A stretch of 52,046 nucleotides of DNA from Verrucomicrobiota bacterium (GCA_029573725.1 JAKQDQ010000165.1:1-52046); one strand, 5' to 3'. Positions 1 to 9,666 are shown, counted from the stretch's first letter. Notes: a model not told the origin generated them from the letters alone. Program-made: numbers and translations.

Positions 1-3000
1 GTCTCCGATGCCCACCGTGGTCACGCGACTGACGCCGTCAATGCCGCGCAGCAACAGCGTGGGATTGGAGTCCAGAACGGCCGGTTGGAAGTTCACCGTG
101 CCGGTGCTGCCGCGGTACGCGCCGATCTTCAGGTAATCCAATCGGATGAAATTGGTCACGCCCAACTGCAGCAGCCCATCATCCGCCGTCTGCCCCGAGA
201 AGCCGGTGTGAACGCCGACCATGATCCCGCCGATGGTCCCAATCTGTGGCGTGGCACAAATGATCCTGTTGGTCCTGGCCAGCAGCAGGATGCCGCGTGA
301 GGTGCTGGAGGCTCCAGTCGCATGAGCACCAACGCGGATCACGCCTCCGCCAAAGTTGAAGTTATCCAATCCGGACATGTCCATCGTCATGCTGTGGTCG
401 GGGTTGCCGAGCGGGCCGCGGCACCACACATCGAAAAAAGTGCCGGGGCCGCCGCTGTCATTATAGGCGACCGGATTATCCATGTTGCCCGCCGTCAGCG
501 TGGCGCCGCCCGTCCCGAGGATGGTCCAGTAGCCCATGTCGTCTGCGGTGGTCGCATCTGGAACCGCACCTAAAATGTCATCGTCATTGGGGGCGGTGTC
601 CGTGTGAGTACTCAAGGTGATGCCGGGATTGATCAGGGTTGTGTGGAAGTTGGTCGCAACCGGGTTGCTGAGGGCCTGGTACATCAGGTTGCGAACCTCG
701 GTGGTGGTATCCACAATGTTGTTAGCCACCCCGATGGAGTTCGTAGCGCCTGTATTGTCGAACACAATCTCCGTGACAACAGAGGGCGCTCGAACCGGGG
801 TCCAGTTCGCAGCCATGCTCCAGGCATCACTGGTCGGGGAGTTGCCGGTCCAGACGAGAAGACTGACGGCCTCCACGGTGATCGTCAAAGTCGCCTGCGC
901 GGATTTCAGCGGATAAAGTCCTCCATAGCCTGAATCCTGCACTTGCACGACCAGGTTGAAGGTGTCGCCGATGTGGCCGGCGATCAGCGCGGTGTTGGCC
1001 ACCGAAATGACTCCAGTTGCGGGATCAATGGTGAACGTGCCGCCGGTGTTGCCCGAGGCGATCTTGTAAGTGAGGGTGTCCAAAGGGCTGTCGCTGGCTG
1101 AAACCATGCAGACCTCGGTTCCGGGCGTGGCGGCTTCAAGTACCGAGAATGCGCCGTCAGATACCACCGGGGCGTAATTGATATCCACGGGAGACAGAAA
1201 CGCGTCGCCGATGATATTCGTTCCGCTCAAGCCGGGGCCGCTCCAGGCCACCTCCAGGTGATCATCGCCTGTGCCTTCCTTGTGCAAGGCCTCGAGGTAA
1301 TACTTTTGTCCGGCCACGAGTCCGATCGTCGCGGATTTTTGTAAAGGGTATTTGGTCCATTCCTGATAATCGGTATAGCCGGGGACGGAGGCAATGGTGG
1401 TGGCGGTGGCGGGATTGGTGGTGTTGCTGAACCGCAACTCACCCGAATCGTCGGAAGCGAGATAGAAGGTGTACGCGCCGCTGGTGGTGGGGGTAAGATA
1501 AGCCCGGAGCCGCGCGCCGTAGTTGTTCGCAACATTCCGCACCACGTCGAAGGCGGTCACGCTGCGCAACAGATCCGGCTGCCCGGGAAACGCGCTGCTG
1601 CTGGTAAGGTCGCTGACGCTCGTGCCGTCAAGGTCGCTCCACACCTCCTGCCGGGGCGTGGTGGCGGTGATGGCATTCGACGACACGATGTTCACAACAA
1701 ATAAATTGGTCGTGGACAACGGGGGCGAGCCATCGTCCGTAACGCACAACTGCAGGCTATAGTTTGTCTGCGTTGTGATTTGGAGAAGCCCTTCGTTGGC
1801 GACGCGGATGTCGCCCGTGACCGGGTTCAGGGCAAAAAGCCCGGATGGATCGCCACCCACAATGGAGAAGGTGAGGTTGCTGCTATTGACATCGTAGGCT
1901 CGAAGGGTGGCCAGTCGAAAACCGGTGAGCGCGCCCCGGTGCAAATTGTAAGGGGCGAGCGAAAAGATGTGCGGCGGATAATTCTGGGCAAACGGCGCCA
2001 GATACAGGCCAGGAATGACATTGGTGCCGGAAAGGCCCGGGCCAGTCCAGCCCACCGCGATGCTGTCGCCGCCGTAGCTCTCCTTCATCCGCGCTTCAAT
2101 GTAATAAGCCTGGCCCGCAGTCAGCGCAATTTGAGCAGAACGCTGACTCGAGTACTTGTTCCACTCGCGCGGGTTGGCCCAGCCGTTGTCGCCGCCGGAA
2201 ATGGAGGCGATCAGCGACATGCCGGTCGGATTCGTGGTGGCCCCGCTGGTCTTCAGCCAGAGCTGCCCGTTGTTGTCGGTGGCGAGATAAAAACGGTAGT
2301 TACCGCTGACGGGTGGAAACAAATATCCGCGCATCAGCACGCCATAATCGTCATCCCGGTCGGTGTCGCCCTCGAACAGGTCAACCGCCTTCTCGAAGGC
2401 AGGATCCAGCGGATAGCTCGCTGCCCCGGTCAGATCGGTGATGTAAGGCCCGGGAAGATTCGTATAGACCGTGTAATTGATTGATCCGGGAGTAAAGGGC
2501 GTCGGATTTGGCACAACCGTTACCGCAACCAGCGAGGTCGCGGTGAGCGAACCGTCTGACGCGACAACGCTCAAGTTATACAAGCTTTGCTGTGCCGCGT
2601 TCAGGTCACCCGCCAGCGTGATCACTCCGGACTGGTTGCCAATGGAAAACATGTTGTTGCTGTTGCCGCCCACAATGGAGTAGGTGAGCATGGTCAACGG
2701 GTCCGGGTCCGAACCGGTCACCTGACCGATGGCCAGGCCCGGCGATGAGTGTTCAATTAGATTGGTGCTGAAACCAGTCAACGTGGGCGGCTCATTGACA
2801 TCAGTAATGGCGACGACCACCCGGCGTTTGATCTCGGTCAGCGCCGGATTTGCGGTATTTGTGATGTTGACGAACAGTTCGAACTGAACGGTCAATTGCG
2901 TGTTGGCCGCCAGCGTTTCATAATTGAGAATTGCGCTGTTGGCCACCATCAACTGGCCGGCATGATTCAACGCAAAGGCATTGCCCGTATTGCCGCCCGT

Positions 3001-4764
3001 GATGGTGTAAACGAGCGGGTTGCCATAGGGATTGTTCGCCGTCACGACCCCGACCAGCGTGCCGTTGGGCGTGTTTTCGGGAACGCTAAATCTGCTGGGC
3101 AAGCGGCCGTTGGCCACGGTGCCACTTATCTTGTAATAACCCAGGCTGGCGTAATCGGAAAAGCCATCGGTTGCCGGATCGTTACGACCGGCGCCGGTCA
3201 CTCGGAAAGTATAAGTGCCCGCCGCCAGCGTCGTGGTCAGGGAAGCCGAAAGCACGTCCTGCGGATTATCCGATGCCAGCACGGCGTTGTTGCTGTCGCA
3301 GAGCGTGGCCTGAATTGCCAGATTCGCCCAGGTGTTGCCGCGACACGGGATGGCTTGCAAGGAAACCACGCCGCCGCTCGTGGTGAACTGGAAGGCGTCG
3401 GTGTCGCCCGTGCGCTCAATCACGCCTTCGCCTGAAGCGGTGTAATCAGGGTAAAGTTCAAGATACCGCGAGGTCGCAAGCGTGGCCCCCGTGTCGTCCA
3501 CGCGATAGGCTACGTCGTTGTTGTTGCTGGTGATGACATTCAGGTCGTTCTGTTGGTTGTTGGCGTCGGTATATTCGCCCTTGCTCCACTGGACCACATT
3601 GCGGGTGTAACCGCTGCCCATGATGGGTGCCCAGCCCGTGGCGCCGCTGCCGTGACCGTTGTAATACACGGTGCCGCCGGTCTTGCCGTCGTGACTTAGA
3701 TTGAGGGTGTGCCCTACTTCGTGCGAAGCCGCTTCCGCCGCCGACTTGGTCCCGCTGTTGAACACCCAGCAGGGCGTGTCGCCCGACCAGTTCCACGAGT
3801 TGTAGTAGGCCACACCGCCCGCACCCGGCGACGCCGTGGTGGTGGACGTGAAGATGACCCGAATGCGGCTGGTCTCCGGCGCGGCCTGAAAAACTTTCAA
3901 ATCCGTGGTGACGTTGATGTTGAAAGGAATGAAGTCCTCGGCAACGCGGCGCCAGATGTCACGAATTTTTGAGTTGCTGAAATTGCGTGACGCGTAGGTA
4001 ATACCTCCCCACGTCGGCGTGTAGCCGGCGTGGAAATCGAGGTAAATGACCCCCGTCGCGCCGGCCAGACTCTGCAGCACCACAGTGCCCTGCTGGTAAT
4101 CGGGAATGGGCAACGTGGGGAAATCGTCCGGATAAAGCGGCGGGATTTCGTCGGTATCCCCGGCGGCATTTTCGGCTGGCGTGAGCCGCAGGCAGATCAC
4201 CTGGTCGAGCGGTCGCTCGACCAGTTCCGTCGTCCCGCCGGGCCCGGTTGGTTCCAGGCGATACGCCCTCTGGCTCGCTGGAAACTCCACCACGCCCACA
4301 AAATCGCCCGCCTTCCCGGCTCGGGTTTGGCTTTGGAAGAAAAATTTTCCCGCCTCCGGTTGCGTCAGAATGCCGGAGACATAGAGCACCTGGCCATTCG
4401 TGCGTTGCAGGTACTGGATGGTGCCCGATGCCCATTGGTCGCCAAGCAGTTGGAAGCGAATCGGCGCGCCCTGGCGCGTTGACCGCAGGTTCGTGAGGAA
4501 ATCGCGATCCCAGGCGCGTTTGCGCGAGGCAGGAATAGAGACCCCGGCGGCGGTCAGCGCATTGGTTGCCACTGCGGTCTGGACGGCCAGGGCTTGCGTC
4601 TGGGTGGAAGCGCCCCGCGGGGCTTCCTGGTTCGACGAAGCGAGGTTGCCCGCCGGGGGCTGGGAGTTTTGGGGAACTCCGATGGGAGACTTCCGGGTGG
4701 AAACGAAAAGCAGCGTCAGGCCGCAGAGCAAGAGGGCTGCGAGAACTATGATTCGAGGTTTCAT
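1..4764 (-). CDS. Large secreted metzincin-like multidomain protein, 3' end outside window
   Basis: The reading frame is open from an ATG at 4764 to the left edge with no stop, giving 1588 visible codons. An N-terminal hydrophobic signal (MKPRIIVLAALLLCGLTLL) indicates export. A zinc-protease motif HEVGHTLNLSH lies at residues 348-358 (3691-3723), followed by a Met-turn-like APIMGSGY. Metzincins allow Gly or Asn at the position that is Asn here. After it come a PPC-like beta domain (about 415-549), two cadherin-like repeats (about 549-752), a PA14-like domain (about 759-925), a cadherin-like repeat, a second PA14-like domain (about 1036-1184), another cadherin-like repeat, and then a WTGN/NW region resembling autotransporter-associated beta repeats. 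It is last in a same-strand series after the pseudopilin, with 97 bp between them. The substrate is unknown; a cell-surface or secreted protease/adhesin is inferred. Confidence 0.85.
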   Translation of the reverse strand, partial: MKPRIIVLAALLLCGLTLLFVSTRKSPIGVPQNSQPPAGNLASSNQEAPRGASTQTQALAVQTAVATNALTAAGVSIPASRKRAWDRDFLTNLRSTRQGAPIRFQLLGDQWASGTIQYLQRTNGQVLYVSGILTQPEAGKFFFQSQTRAGKAGDFVGVVEFPASQRAYRLEPTGPGGTTELVERPLDQVICLRLTPAENAAGDTDEIPPLYPDDFPTLPIPDYQQGTVVLQSLAGATGVIYLDFHAGYTPTWGGITYASRNFSNSKIRDIWRRVAEDFIPFNINVTTDLKVFQAAPETSRIRVIFTSTTTASPGAGGVAYYNSWNWSGDTPCWVFNSGTKSAAEAASHEVGHTLNLSHDGKTGGTVYYNGHGSGATGWAPIMGSGYTRNVVQWSKGEYTDANNQQNDLNVITSNNNDVAYRVDDTGATLATSRYLELYPDYTASGEGVIERTGDTDAFQFTTSGGVVSLQAIPCRGNTWANLAIQATLCDSNNAVLASDNPQDVLSASLTTTLAAGTYTFRVTGAGRNDPATDGFSDYASLGYYKISGTVANGRLPSRFSVPENTPNGTLVGVVTANNPYGNPLVYTITGGNTGNAFALNHAGQLMVANSAILNYETLAANTQLTVQFELFVNITNTANPALTEIKRRVVVAITDVNEPPTLTGFSTNLIEHSSPGLAIGQVTGSDPDPLTMLTYSIVGGNSNNMFSIGNQSGVITLAGDLNAAQQSLYNLSVVASDGSLTATSLVAVTVVPNPTPFTPGSINYTVYTNLPGPYITDLTGAASYPLDPAFEKAVDLFEGDTDRDDDYGVLMRGYLFPPVSGNYRFYLATDNNGQLWLKTSGATTNPTGMSLIASISGGDNGWANPREWNKYSSQRSAQIALTAGQAYYIEARMKESYGGDSIAVGWTGPGLSGTNVIPGLYLAPFAQNYPPHIFSLAPYNLHRGALTGFRLATLRAYDVNSSNLTFSIVGGDPSGLFALNPVTGDIRVANEGLLQITTQTNYSLQLCVTDDGSPPLSTTNLFVVNIVSSNAITATTPRQEVWSDLDGTSVSDLTSSSAFPGQPDLLRSVTAFDVVRNVANNYGARLRAYLTPTTSGAYTFYLASDDSGELRFSNTTNPATATTIASVPGYTDYQEWTKYPLQKSATIGLVAGQKYYLEALHKEGTGDDHLEVAWSGPGLSGTNIIGDAFLSPVDINYAPVVSDGAFSVLEAATPGTEVCMVSASDSPLDTLTYKIASGNTGGTFTIDPATGVISVANTALIAGHIGDTFNLVVQVQDSGYGGLYPLKSAQATLTITVEAVSLLVWTGNSPTSDAWSMAANWTPVRAPSVVTEIVFDNTGATNSIGVANNIVDTTTEVRNLMYQALSNPVATNFHTTLINPGITLSTHTDTAPNDDDILGAVPDATTADDMGYWTILGTGGATLTAGNMDNPVAYNDSGGPGTFFDVWCRGPLGNPDHSMTMDMSGLDNFNFGGGVIRVGAHATGASSTSRGILLLARTNRIICATPQIGTIGGIMVGVHTGFSGQTADDGLLQLGVTNFIRLDYLKIGAYRGSTGTVNFQPAVLDSNPTLLLRGIDGVSRVTTVGIGD

Positions 4765-4861
4765 GAGGGCTAGAATTTGAGGCAACTCCTGAAGACGCCA
4801 AAGGAACCAATCCGATTACATCTGGCAAGCGATGGCGAAAAACAAATGAGTGACAAAACAG

Positions 4862-5692
4862 CTATTGGTTAAAGGTGCGTTGCCGAATCCAAGTCTGATC
4901 TGGATATGGAGGCGTGCCTGGTAGCACGTTGACCGCCCAGGGTTGCGCGCGGGTTACCGGCTGTTTGGTTTTTGCGTCACGCCATTTCCTGGTCTCCGAA
5001 TGGCCATCGGCAAATGAGAATCCGCAGGCCCCATTGTGATACGAGGCCGGCACGTTTTCCCAGTGACCCGGCCCCGCCTGGAAGAACAACCCGTCGTCAA
5101 TGCTGTCCGGGTGTTCGTCCAGAAAGACCCAGAGTTGCGCGGGCCTGAGCAATTGTGAGTACCTTTTGTAGGAGCCCTTGATACCGACCCCATCGGAATA
5201 ACCTGAGGAATTGCCATAAGCGTCGGAGCGGGCCATGAAATCGTTCATCGAGACGCTGCGCACACGCGGGCCGTTGCCGGCGGCGTAGCGATCGGCCGGG
5301 CACTTGTAGATTCCGAGGGTCTTGGCGGTGTAAGGACCGAGCAATCCTTCGGTGAGTTTGGCGGTGTTGGTGTTGTCGGGGTTGCTGGCCGACCAGGTCA
5401 GGTTGCCGTTGACCCAGTTGGTGGTGGCGGTGACCATGGGAGAATTAAGCGCGAGCCGGTCACTGTTGTCGTCCTTGTAAACGTACCAGGCGATCTGCAA
5501 CTGGCGCAGGTTATTGAGACAACCGATGCCTTCGGCCTTGGTTTTGGCTTTGCTGAGAGCCGGCAACAACATCGCCGCCAGAATCGCAATGATGGCGATG
5601 ACGACCAGGAGTTCAATGAGCGTAAAGCCCCGGCGCCGACGGTCGCCGGGGCCGGACACACAACATTGCGAAGGCAAGTCCATGGCTCTCAT
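4862..5692 (-). CDS. Prepilin-type N-terminal domain protein with H-X9-DG motif (pseudopilin-like)
   Basis: The mature N-terminus [19 protein letters not shown] follows a basic RRRR stretch, which is the type IV prepilin/type II pseudopilin cleavage and methylation signature. The C-terminal part carries the H-X9-DG motif ([12 protein letters not shown]) that is abundant in Planctomycetes and Verrucomicrobia. Such proteins are processed by a prepilin peptidase and anchored in the inner membrane, or are exported. Their individual roles are mostly unknown. The frame extends upstream to a TTG at 5734, but ATG 5692 or ATG 5683 is more credible. The leader before cleavage is about 24 residues and holds a Cys-Cys pair. 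A palindrome shared with the response regulator promoter sits about 35 bp upstream of ATG 5692, which suggests control by the neighbouring two-component system. Confidence 0.88.
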   Translation of the reverse strand: MRAMDLPSQCCVSGPGDRRRRGFTLIELLVVIAIIAILAAMLLPALSKAKTKAEGIGCLNNLRQLQIAWYVYKDDNSDRLALNSPMVTATTNWVNGNLTWSASNPDNTNTAKLTEGLLGPYTAKTLGIYKCPADRYAAGNGPRVRSVSMNDFMARSDAYGNSSGYSDGVGIKGSYKRYSQLLRPAQLWVFLDEHPDSIDDGLFFQAGPGHWENVPASYHNGACGFSFADGHSETRKWRDAKTKQPVTRAQPWAVNVLPGTPPYPDQTWIRQRTFNQ

Positions 5693-5725
5693 GGGGGGAC
5701 TTAACCCGGATTCACTGCCGGCGGT

Positions 5726-5745
5726 AGTCGGCAAAACTGCCGATG
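5726..5745. promoter_or_regulatory. Candidate operator, copy 2, upstream of the pseudopilin gene
   Basis: Reads AGTCGGCA-AAAC-TGCCGATG: an inverted repeat TCGGCA-N4-TGCCGA that differs from copy 1 (6449-6468) only in the central four bases. It lies between the response regulator stop (5768) and the pseudopilin start (5692). Extra half-sites flank it (TGCCG at about 5716, TGGCA at about 5749). Binding by the adjacent NarL-type regulator is inferred. Confidence 0.5.
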
Positions 5746-5767
5746 CTCTGGCAAATGACGTTCCAAA

Positions 5768-6394
5768 TCAGACGCGCAGGTATTTCGCCACCGCCTGTGC
5801 CCGGGACCGCACATGCAGCTTCTGGTAGATGCGCTCGATGTGGGTATGCACGGTGCTGTAGCTGATTTGCATCGCCTCCGCCGCCTCCTTGTAACTGTAG
5901 CCCTTGGCGAGATAGTCCAGAACAGTTTGTTCACGCGCGGAAAGATTTTCGGTTTCCACGCCGGTGGGAACGGTTCGCTTGAAGGATTGCACCACTTTGC
6001 GGGCAATGTTGCTGGTCATGGGCGCGCCGCCGGCAGTGACGTTTTTTATGGCGGCCAGCAGCTCGGTGGCGCGGACAGGCTTCAGCAAATAACCACCCGC
6101 CCCGGCCGCGAGCGAATTGAAGATGGAATCCGTGTCATCATAAACGGTCAGCATGATGATCTGGGTTTTGGGGATGAGCCGGGCCAGTTGGCGGACGCAA
6201 TTCACGCCATTCATCCGCGGCAGATTGATGTCCATCAACACCACGTGGGGCGACAACGGCGGAATCCGCTCCAGCGCCTCCTCCGCGCTGCCGCAGGCCA
6301 CCACACAACGGCACTCCGGCGCACGCTTAAGAATGCTCTGCATTCCCGCGCGAACCTCGTCGTCGTCTTCCACGACCGCAACCTTGATCGGCAT
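5768..6394 (-). CDS. NarL/FixJ-type response regulator
   Basis: This 208-residue protein has an N-terminal receiver domain: acidic pocket VVEDDDE at residues 7-13, phospho-acceptor Asp55 in VLMDINLPRMNG, the Thr/Lys switch region in LTVYDD and LLKPV. A linker leads to a C-terminal LuxR-type helix-turn-helix (LSAREQTVLDYLAKGYSYKE, then a recognition helix with STVHTHIERIYQKL). It should be phosphorylated by the histidine kinase encoded 97 bp upstream on the same strand and then bind DNA as a dimer. ATG 6394 matches the family start; a GTG at 6403 has a better-placed AGGG and cannot be excluded. The 16-bp perfect palindrome 55 bp upstream of the start suggests autoregulation. Confidence 0.93.
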   Translation of the reverse strand: MPIKVAVVEDDDEVRAGMQSILKRAPECRCVVACGSAEEALERIPPLSPHVVLMDINLPRMNGVNCVRQLARLIPKTQIIMLTVYDDTDSIFNSLAAGAGGYLLKPVRATELLAAIKNVTAGGAPMTSNIARKVVQSFKRTVPTGVETENLSAREQTVLDYLAKGYSYKEAAEAMQISYSTVHTHIERIYQKLHVRSRAQAVAKYLRV

Positions 6395-6448
6395 GTCGTC
6401 CACTTTAACCCTCGCGACCCACTTTGGCGCGGGAAAAGTAATCTGGAC

Positions 6449-6468
6449 AGTCGGCAGTACTGCCGATG
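6449..6468. promoter_or_regulatory. Candidate operator, copy 1, upstream of the response regulator
   Basis: Contains the perfect 16-bp palindrome TCGGCAGTACTGCCGA (6451-6466), extended to a 20-bp match with copy 2 at 5726-5745 apart from the centre. It lies in the short gap between the kinase stop and the regulator start. A TTGACA on the minus strand at 6489-6484 could be a -35 element, in which case the palindrome would overlap the poor -10 position. Function is inferred from repetition and placement. Confidence 0.5.
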
Positions 6469-6491
6469 GTGCCAAGGCGGAGGTGTCAACC

Positions 6492-9400
6492 TCATCCGAG
6501 CCCAGCCTCCGTTTCCAGGGGAACGATGAACACGATGACCGTGCCGCGGCCCGGCTGGCTCGTGTGCTCGAATCGCCCGCCAATGGCAACCATCCGCTGC
6601 TGCAGATTGCACAACCCATCCTGCCCCGGCAGAGGATTCGGTCGGAAACCCGAACCGTTATCCTCCACGATGAGCGTGATCTCCTGCGGCGACAACTTCA
6701 GCCGCAGCCAGACTTCGGTGGCATTCGCGTGTTTGACGATGTTGTGGAGCGCCTCTTTGATGGCCAGATGCAAGTGATGCCGCACAGGGGAGGAAAGATT
6801 GCGCGCAGGGATGTCTTCCGGGATGTCCAGCCGACAACGCACGCCGGCCGCCTTCGCAAATTCCGGTCCGAAGGTGCAAAGGTGCGCGACGAATCTATCG
6901 AGCGTGTCGTTGTCCGGATTGACCGCCCAGACAATCTCGTCCAACGACCGGGTCAGGGAACGCGCCGTGCCGAAGATGCGGTTGATATGAGTTTTCGCCT
7001 CCACTGGCTTTTCAAAATCACTTTGCGCCAGCTCGCTCAAGAGCGCGATCTGGGTCAGGTTCGCTCCCAACTCGTCGTGAATGTCCCGGGCGATGCGGGC
7101 GCGCTCTTTCTGGAGCGCAGTTTCCTGTTCCAGGAGTTCCAACTGCCGCCGCAGCCGGCGGAATGAAGCGTAGCGGACGATGCCAATCACGCTTCCCGTG
7201 AAGATGACGAGCACCGTGAGCCGGAACCACCAGGTCTGCCAGAAGAAAGGTGTCACCTCGAAGCGGAAGGTCGCGTCCGTCTCGCTCCACACCCCAGCGT
7301 TGTTGCCGGCGGAAACCCGGAACCGGTAGTGGCCGGCTGGCAAACGGAGATAGCTGACGCTGCGCGCGCCGTCGGGATCACTCCAGCCTTCGTCATACCC
7401 GTCCAGGCGGTGACGAAAGCGCACATTCTCGGGCGCGACAAAACTGGGAGCGGTAAATTCCACATCCACCCGGCGATGATTTGCCGGGAGTTTCCAACCG
7501 GCGCGGGTCCCGCGCGCGCGCAAGTCCACCGGCCGGCCATCCACCGCCACGCGTTCGAGAAATACCCGCGGAGGTGGTGGATTGGTCCGGACCCGGTCGG
7601 GATGCACCACCGCCAGTCCGGTCTGCATGGCGAAACAAATCCGGCCGTCGCGCCGGCGCACCACCCGGGGGGCATAGGCAAAGCTGGATTGCAGGCTCGG
7701 CAAGCCTTCATCCTTGCCAAACACCATCGAAGTCAGATGCGCCGTTTTTCCCTCCGCCACCGCGTCCAGCTCCCGTTGTCGCACGCAAAAAATTCCACCC
7801 TCGGTGCCAAACCAAAACGCACCATGCTCGTCCGCGACGAGGGCGCAGATTCTGCCATCGTGCAGTCCCTGCTCCGGGCCTATCCGGAAAAATTTCCCCG
7901 TGCGCAACCGGCCCACACCTTCGCCGCCAAAACCAATCCACAAGCTGCCGTCCGGTGTCGCCAGCAGGCACCGGATGGATTCGGCGCGGGGAACCAGCCG
8001 CCAGGTTTCGTCGGTCAGCTTGTCCTCCTGGATGCGGAAGAGTGATCCCTCACGCGTCGCCAGCCAGATGTTGTGCGCCGAGTCTTCCGCAATGGCCCGG
8101 ATTTGACCGGCAACCGCCGCGGGGAGACGAAAAAGTTTGGCGCGGTCCGTGGGGGGGCGGCGCAAAATTCCACCCTTTTCGAATCCGATCCATAAATTCC
8201 CCGCGTTGTCCTGGACTAGCGAGCGGACACGGTCATCGGTTCTTCCCACGATCGCCGGCCGTACGAAGCGATCTTCCTGCCATTCTTGCAAGCGGTTTCG
8301 CGCGGCGCTGATCCACACGGTGCCGTTCGAATCACTCAAGACACATCCCGGAGACGAGCCCGTCCACCCGTCGTCCGGTGACAGTTTTTTCCAGATGTCG
8401 TTCTCCTCCCGGTATAGCCCGTCTTGGATCGCAGCCCACAAGTTTCCGGAGGCATCTTCCGTAATCGAATGGATGGTCGTCAGCGGGAGCCCGGCATCCA
8501 CGTTTTGCAATTCAATCACCCGGGGACGTAATCGGTTCAGCCCACCGCCGCCCGTGCCGGCCCAGATGTTACCTTCCAGGTCCTCCAGCAGGCACTTCAC
8601 GTCGTTGTGGGAGATATCCACTTTCGTGACGACCGCTCCGTCATAGCGAAGCAGCCCGCCGCCTCTCGTGCCAATCCACAATCCGCCCGTGCGGTCTTCG
8701 AGCATCACCTCCGTACCGCCCGGCGGATCCTTCACGGCGGGAAATTTCACCAGTTCGCCGCCCGGGACGTATTTGAAAAAATCGCTGCCGTTGAAAATCC
8801 AGATGCCGCCGGTTCGCGCCGGGCAAATATGCACGGCCCCCGGAACGTTGGTCAGTTGAACGAACCGATCGTCACGCACCACCCCAATCCAGTCCGCCTG
8901 CGCAAACCAGACTTGTCCCGTGCCATCGCGCGCCAGCCAGCACGGTCGCGTCCCCGGTAAACCGTTCTCCTTCGTGTAAGTGGTGACTTGGCCATTGGCA
9001 ATGCGACTGACGAAACCGTTTACATAACTGACCAGGATTGAACCGTCGCGGTTCTGAACGATCCGAAAAGGCCGGGACGACGGCAGGCCGTTGGCCGAAG
9101 TAAAAATGTTGGTGACGTTAGGCGAAAGCTGCATCACCGATCCTCCGTCAAAACCCAGCCAGAATTCATTCGTGCCCACAAACGCCAGGGTGAGCATGTC
9201 GGGGTTGGACGGTTGCGCCGGAGCAATCAGGGGTACAGGTGTCCGCCAGAATCGCAGGCCGTCGAACCGGGCCAGATCATTCTCGGTGACAATCCAGACA
9301 AAGCCTTCGGCATCCTGCACCATGCCGAGCACGTTGTTATCCGGCGCGCCCTCGCCGGTTTGCCAGACACGCGTCAGCCACGGCGAACCGGATTTCGACT

Positions 9401-9524
9401 CCGCCCCCGCCAGGAGGGGCAGGGCCATCAAGGCGGCCCAGATGCCCAGGTACAACAGCAAACTTGCCCTGGCCACAAATCGGGTGCTCACAGTTCTCAT
9501 GGGTCTGGCAAGCAAGTGTCGCAT
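6492..9524 (-). CDS. Sensor histidine kinase with two-component-regulator propeller and Y_Y_Y domain
   Basis: About 1010 residues. A signal/anchor segment (residues about 15-40) precedes many propeller repeats of the type DxxGNLWxG/GVWIVTENDLARFDG, which would form a periplasmic beta-propeller sensor. A Y_Y_Y domain follows (RHRLDGYDEGWSDPDGARS), then one transmembrane helix (FRLTVLVIFTGSVIGIVRY). The kinase part has a HisKA_3 box ARIARDIHDELGANLTQ with phospho-acceptor His816, and an HATPase domain with N box (EALHNIVKHANA) and G boxes (VEDNGSGF, DGLCNLQQRM). It is the natural partner of the NarL-type regulator immediately downstream; unlike many relatives it has no receiver domain of its own. 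ATG 9524 is preferred over an upstream in-frame start at 9605; ATG 9500 is also possible. No Shine-Dalgarno sequence is visible. The ligand is unknown, often a polysaccharide in related Bacteroidetes systems. Confidence 0.92.
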   Translation of the reverse strand: MRHLLARPMRTVSTRFVARASLLLYLGIWAALMALPLLAGAESKSGSPWLTRVWQTGEGAPDNNVLGMVQDAEGFVWIVTENDLARFDGLRFWRTPVPLIAPAQPSNPDMLTLAFVGTNEFWLGFDGGSVMQLSPNVTNIFTSANGLPSSRPFRIVQNRDGSILVSYVNGFVSRIANGQVTTYTKENGLPGTRPCWLARDGTGQVWFAQADWIGVVRDDRFVQLTNVPGAVHICPARTGGIWIFNGSDFFKYVPGGELVKFPAVKDPPGGTEVMLEDRTGGLWIGTRGGGLLRYDGAVVTKVDISHNDVKCLLEDLEGNIWAGTGGGGLNRLRPRVIELQNVDAGLPLTTIHSITEDASGNLWAAIQDGLYREENDIWKKLSPDDGWTGSSPGCVLSDSNGTVWISAARNRLQEWQEDRFVRPAIVGRTDDRVRSLVQDNAGNLWIGFEKGGILRRPPTDRAKLFRLPAAVAGQIRAIAEDSAHNIWLATREGSLFRIQEDKLTDETWRLVPRAESIRCLLATPDGSLWIGFGGEGVGRLRTGKFFRIGPEQGLHDGRICALVADEHGAFWFGTEGGIFCVRQRELDAVAEGKTAHLTSMVFGKDEGLPSLQSSFAYAPRVVRRRDGRICFAMQTGLAVVHPDRVRTNPPPPRVFLERVAVDGRPVDLRARGTRAGWKLPANHRRVDVEFTAPSFVAPENVRFRHRLDGYDEGWSDPDGARSVSYLRLPAGHYRFRVSAGNNAGVWSETDATFRFEVTPFFWQTWWFRLTVLVIFTGSVIGIVRYASFRRLRRQLELLEQETALQKERARIARDIHDELGANLTQIALLSELAQSDFEKPVEAKTHINRIFGTARSLTRSLDEIVWAVNPDNDTLDRFVAHLCTFGPEFAKAAGVRCRLDIPEDIPARNLSSPVRHHLHLAIKEALHNIVKHANATEVWLRLKLSPQEITLIVEDNGSGFRPNPLPGQDGLCNLQQRMVAIGGRFEHTSQPGRGTVIVFIVPLETEAGLG

Positions 9525-9666
9525 GGATTCGTAATGAATTAAACGACGGCGAGCAACGCGTAATTTCCTGCACCGGAATCCGCCTGACTGCGGGCCCATC
9601 GCCAAGCAACAATTGATTCATTTGTGCAGCGCCAACAAACCGGGCCAATCCCGGCTCGAATTTCCC

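Noticed and set aside
85..3435. Several plus-strand reading frames, up to 234 codons
   Set aside because: They lie opposite the large metzincin-like gene, whose domains are clear, and their products have no recognisable motifs.
3959..4828. 289-codon minus-strand frame overlapping the start of the large protease
   Set aside because: Composition is Ser/Pro/Arg-rich and featureless; the other frame carries the signal peptide and zinc motif.
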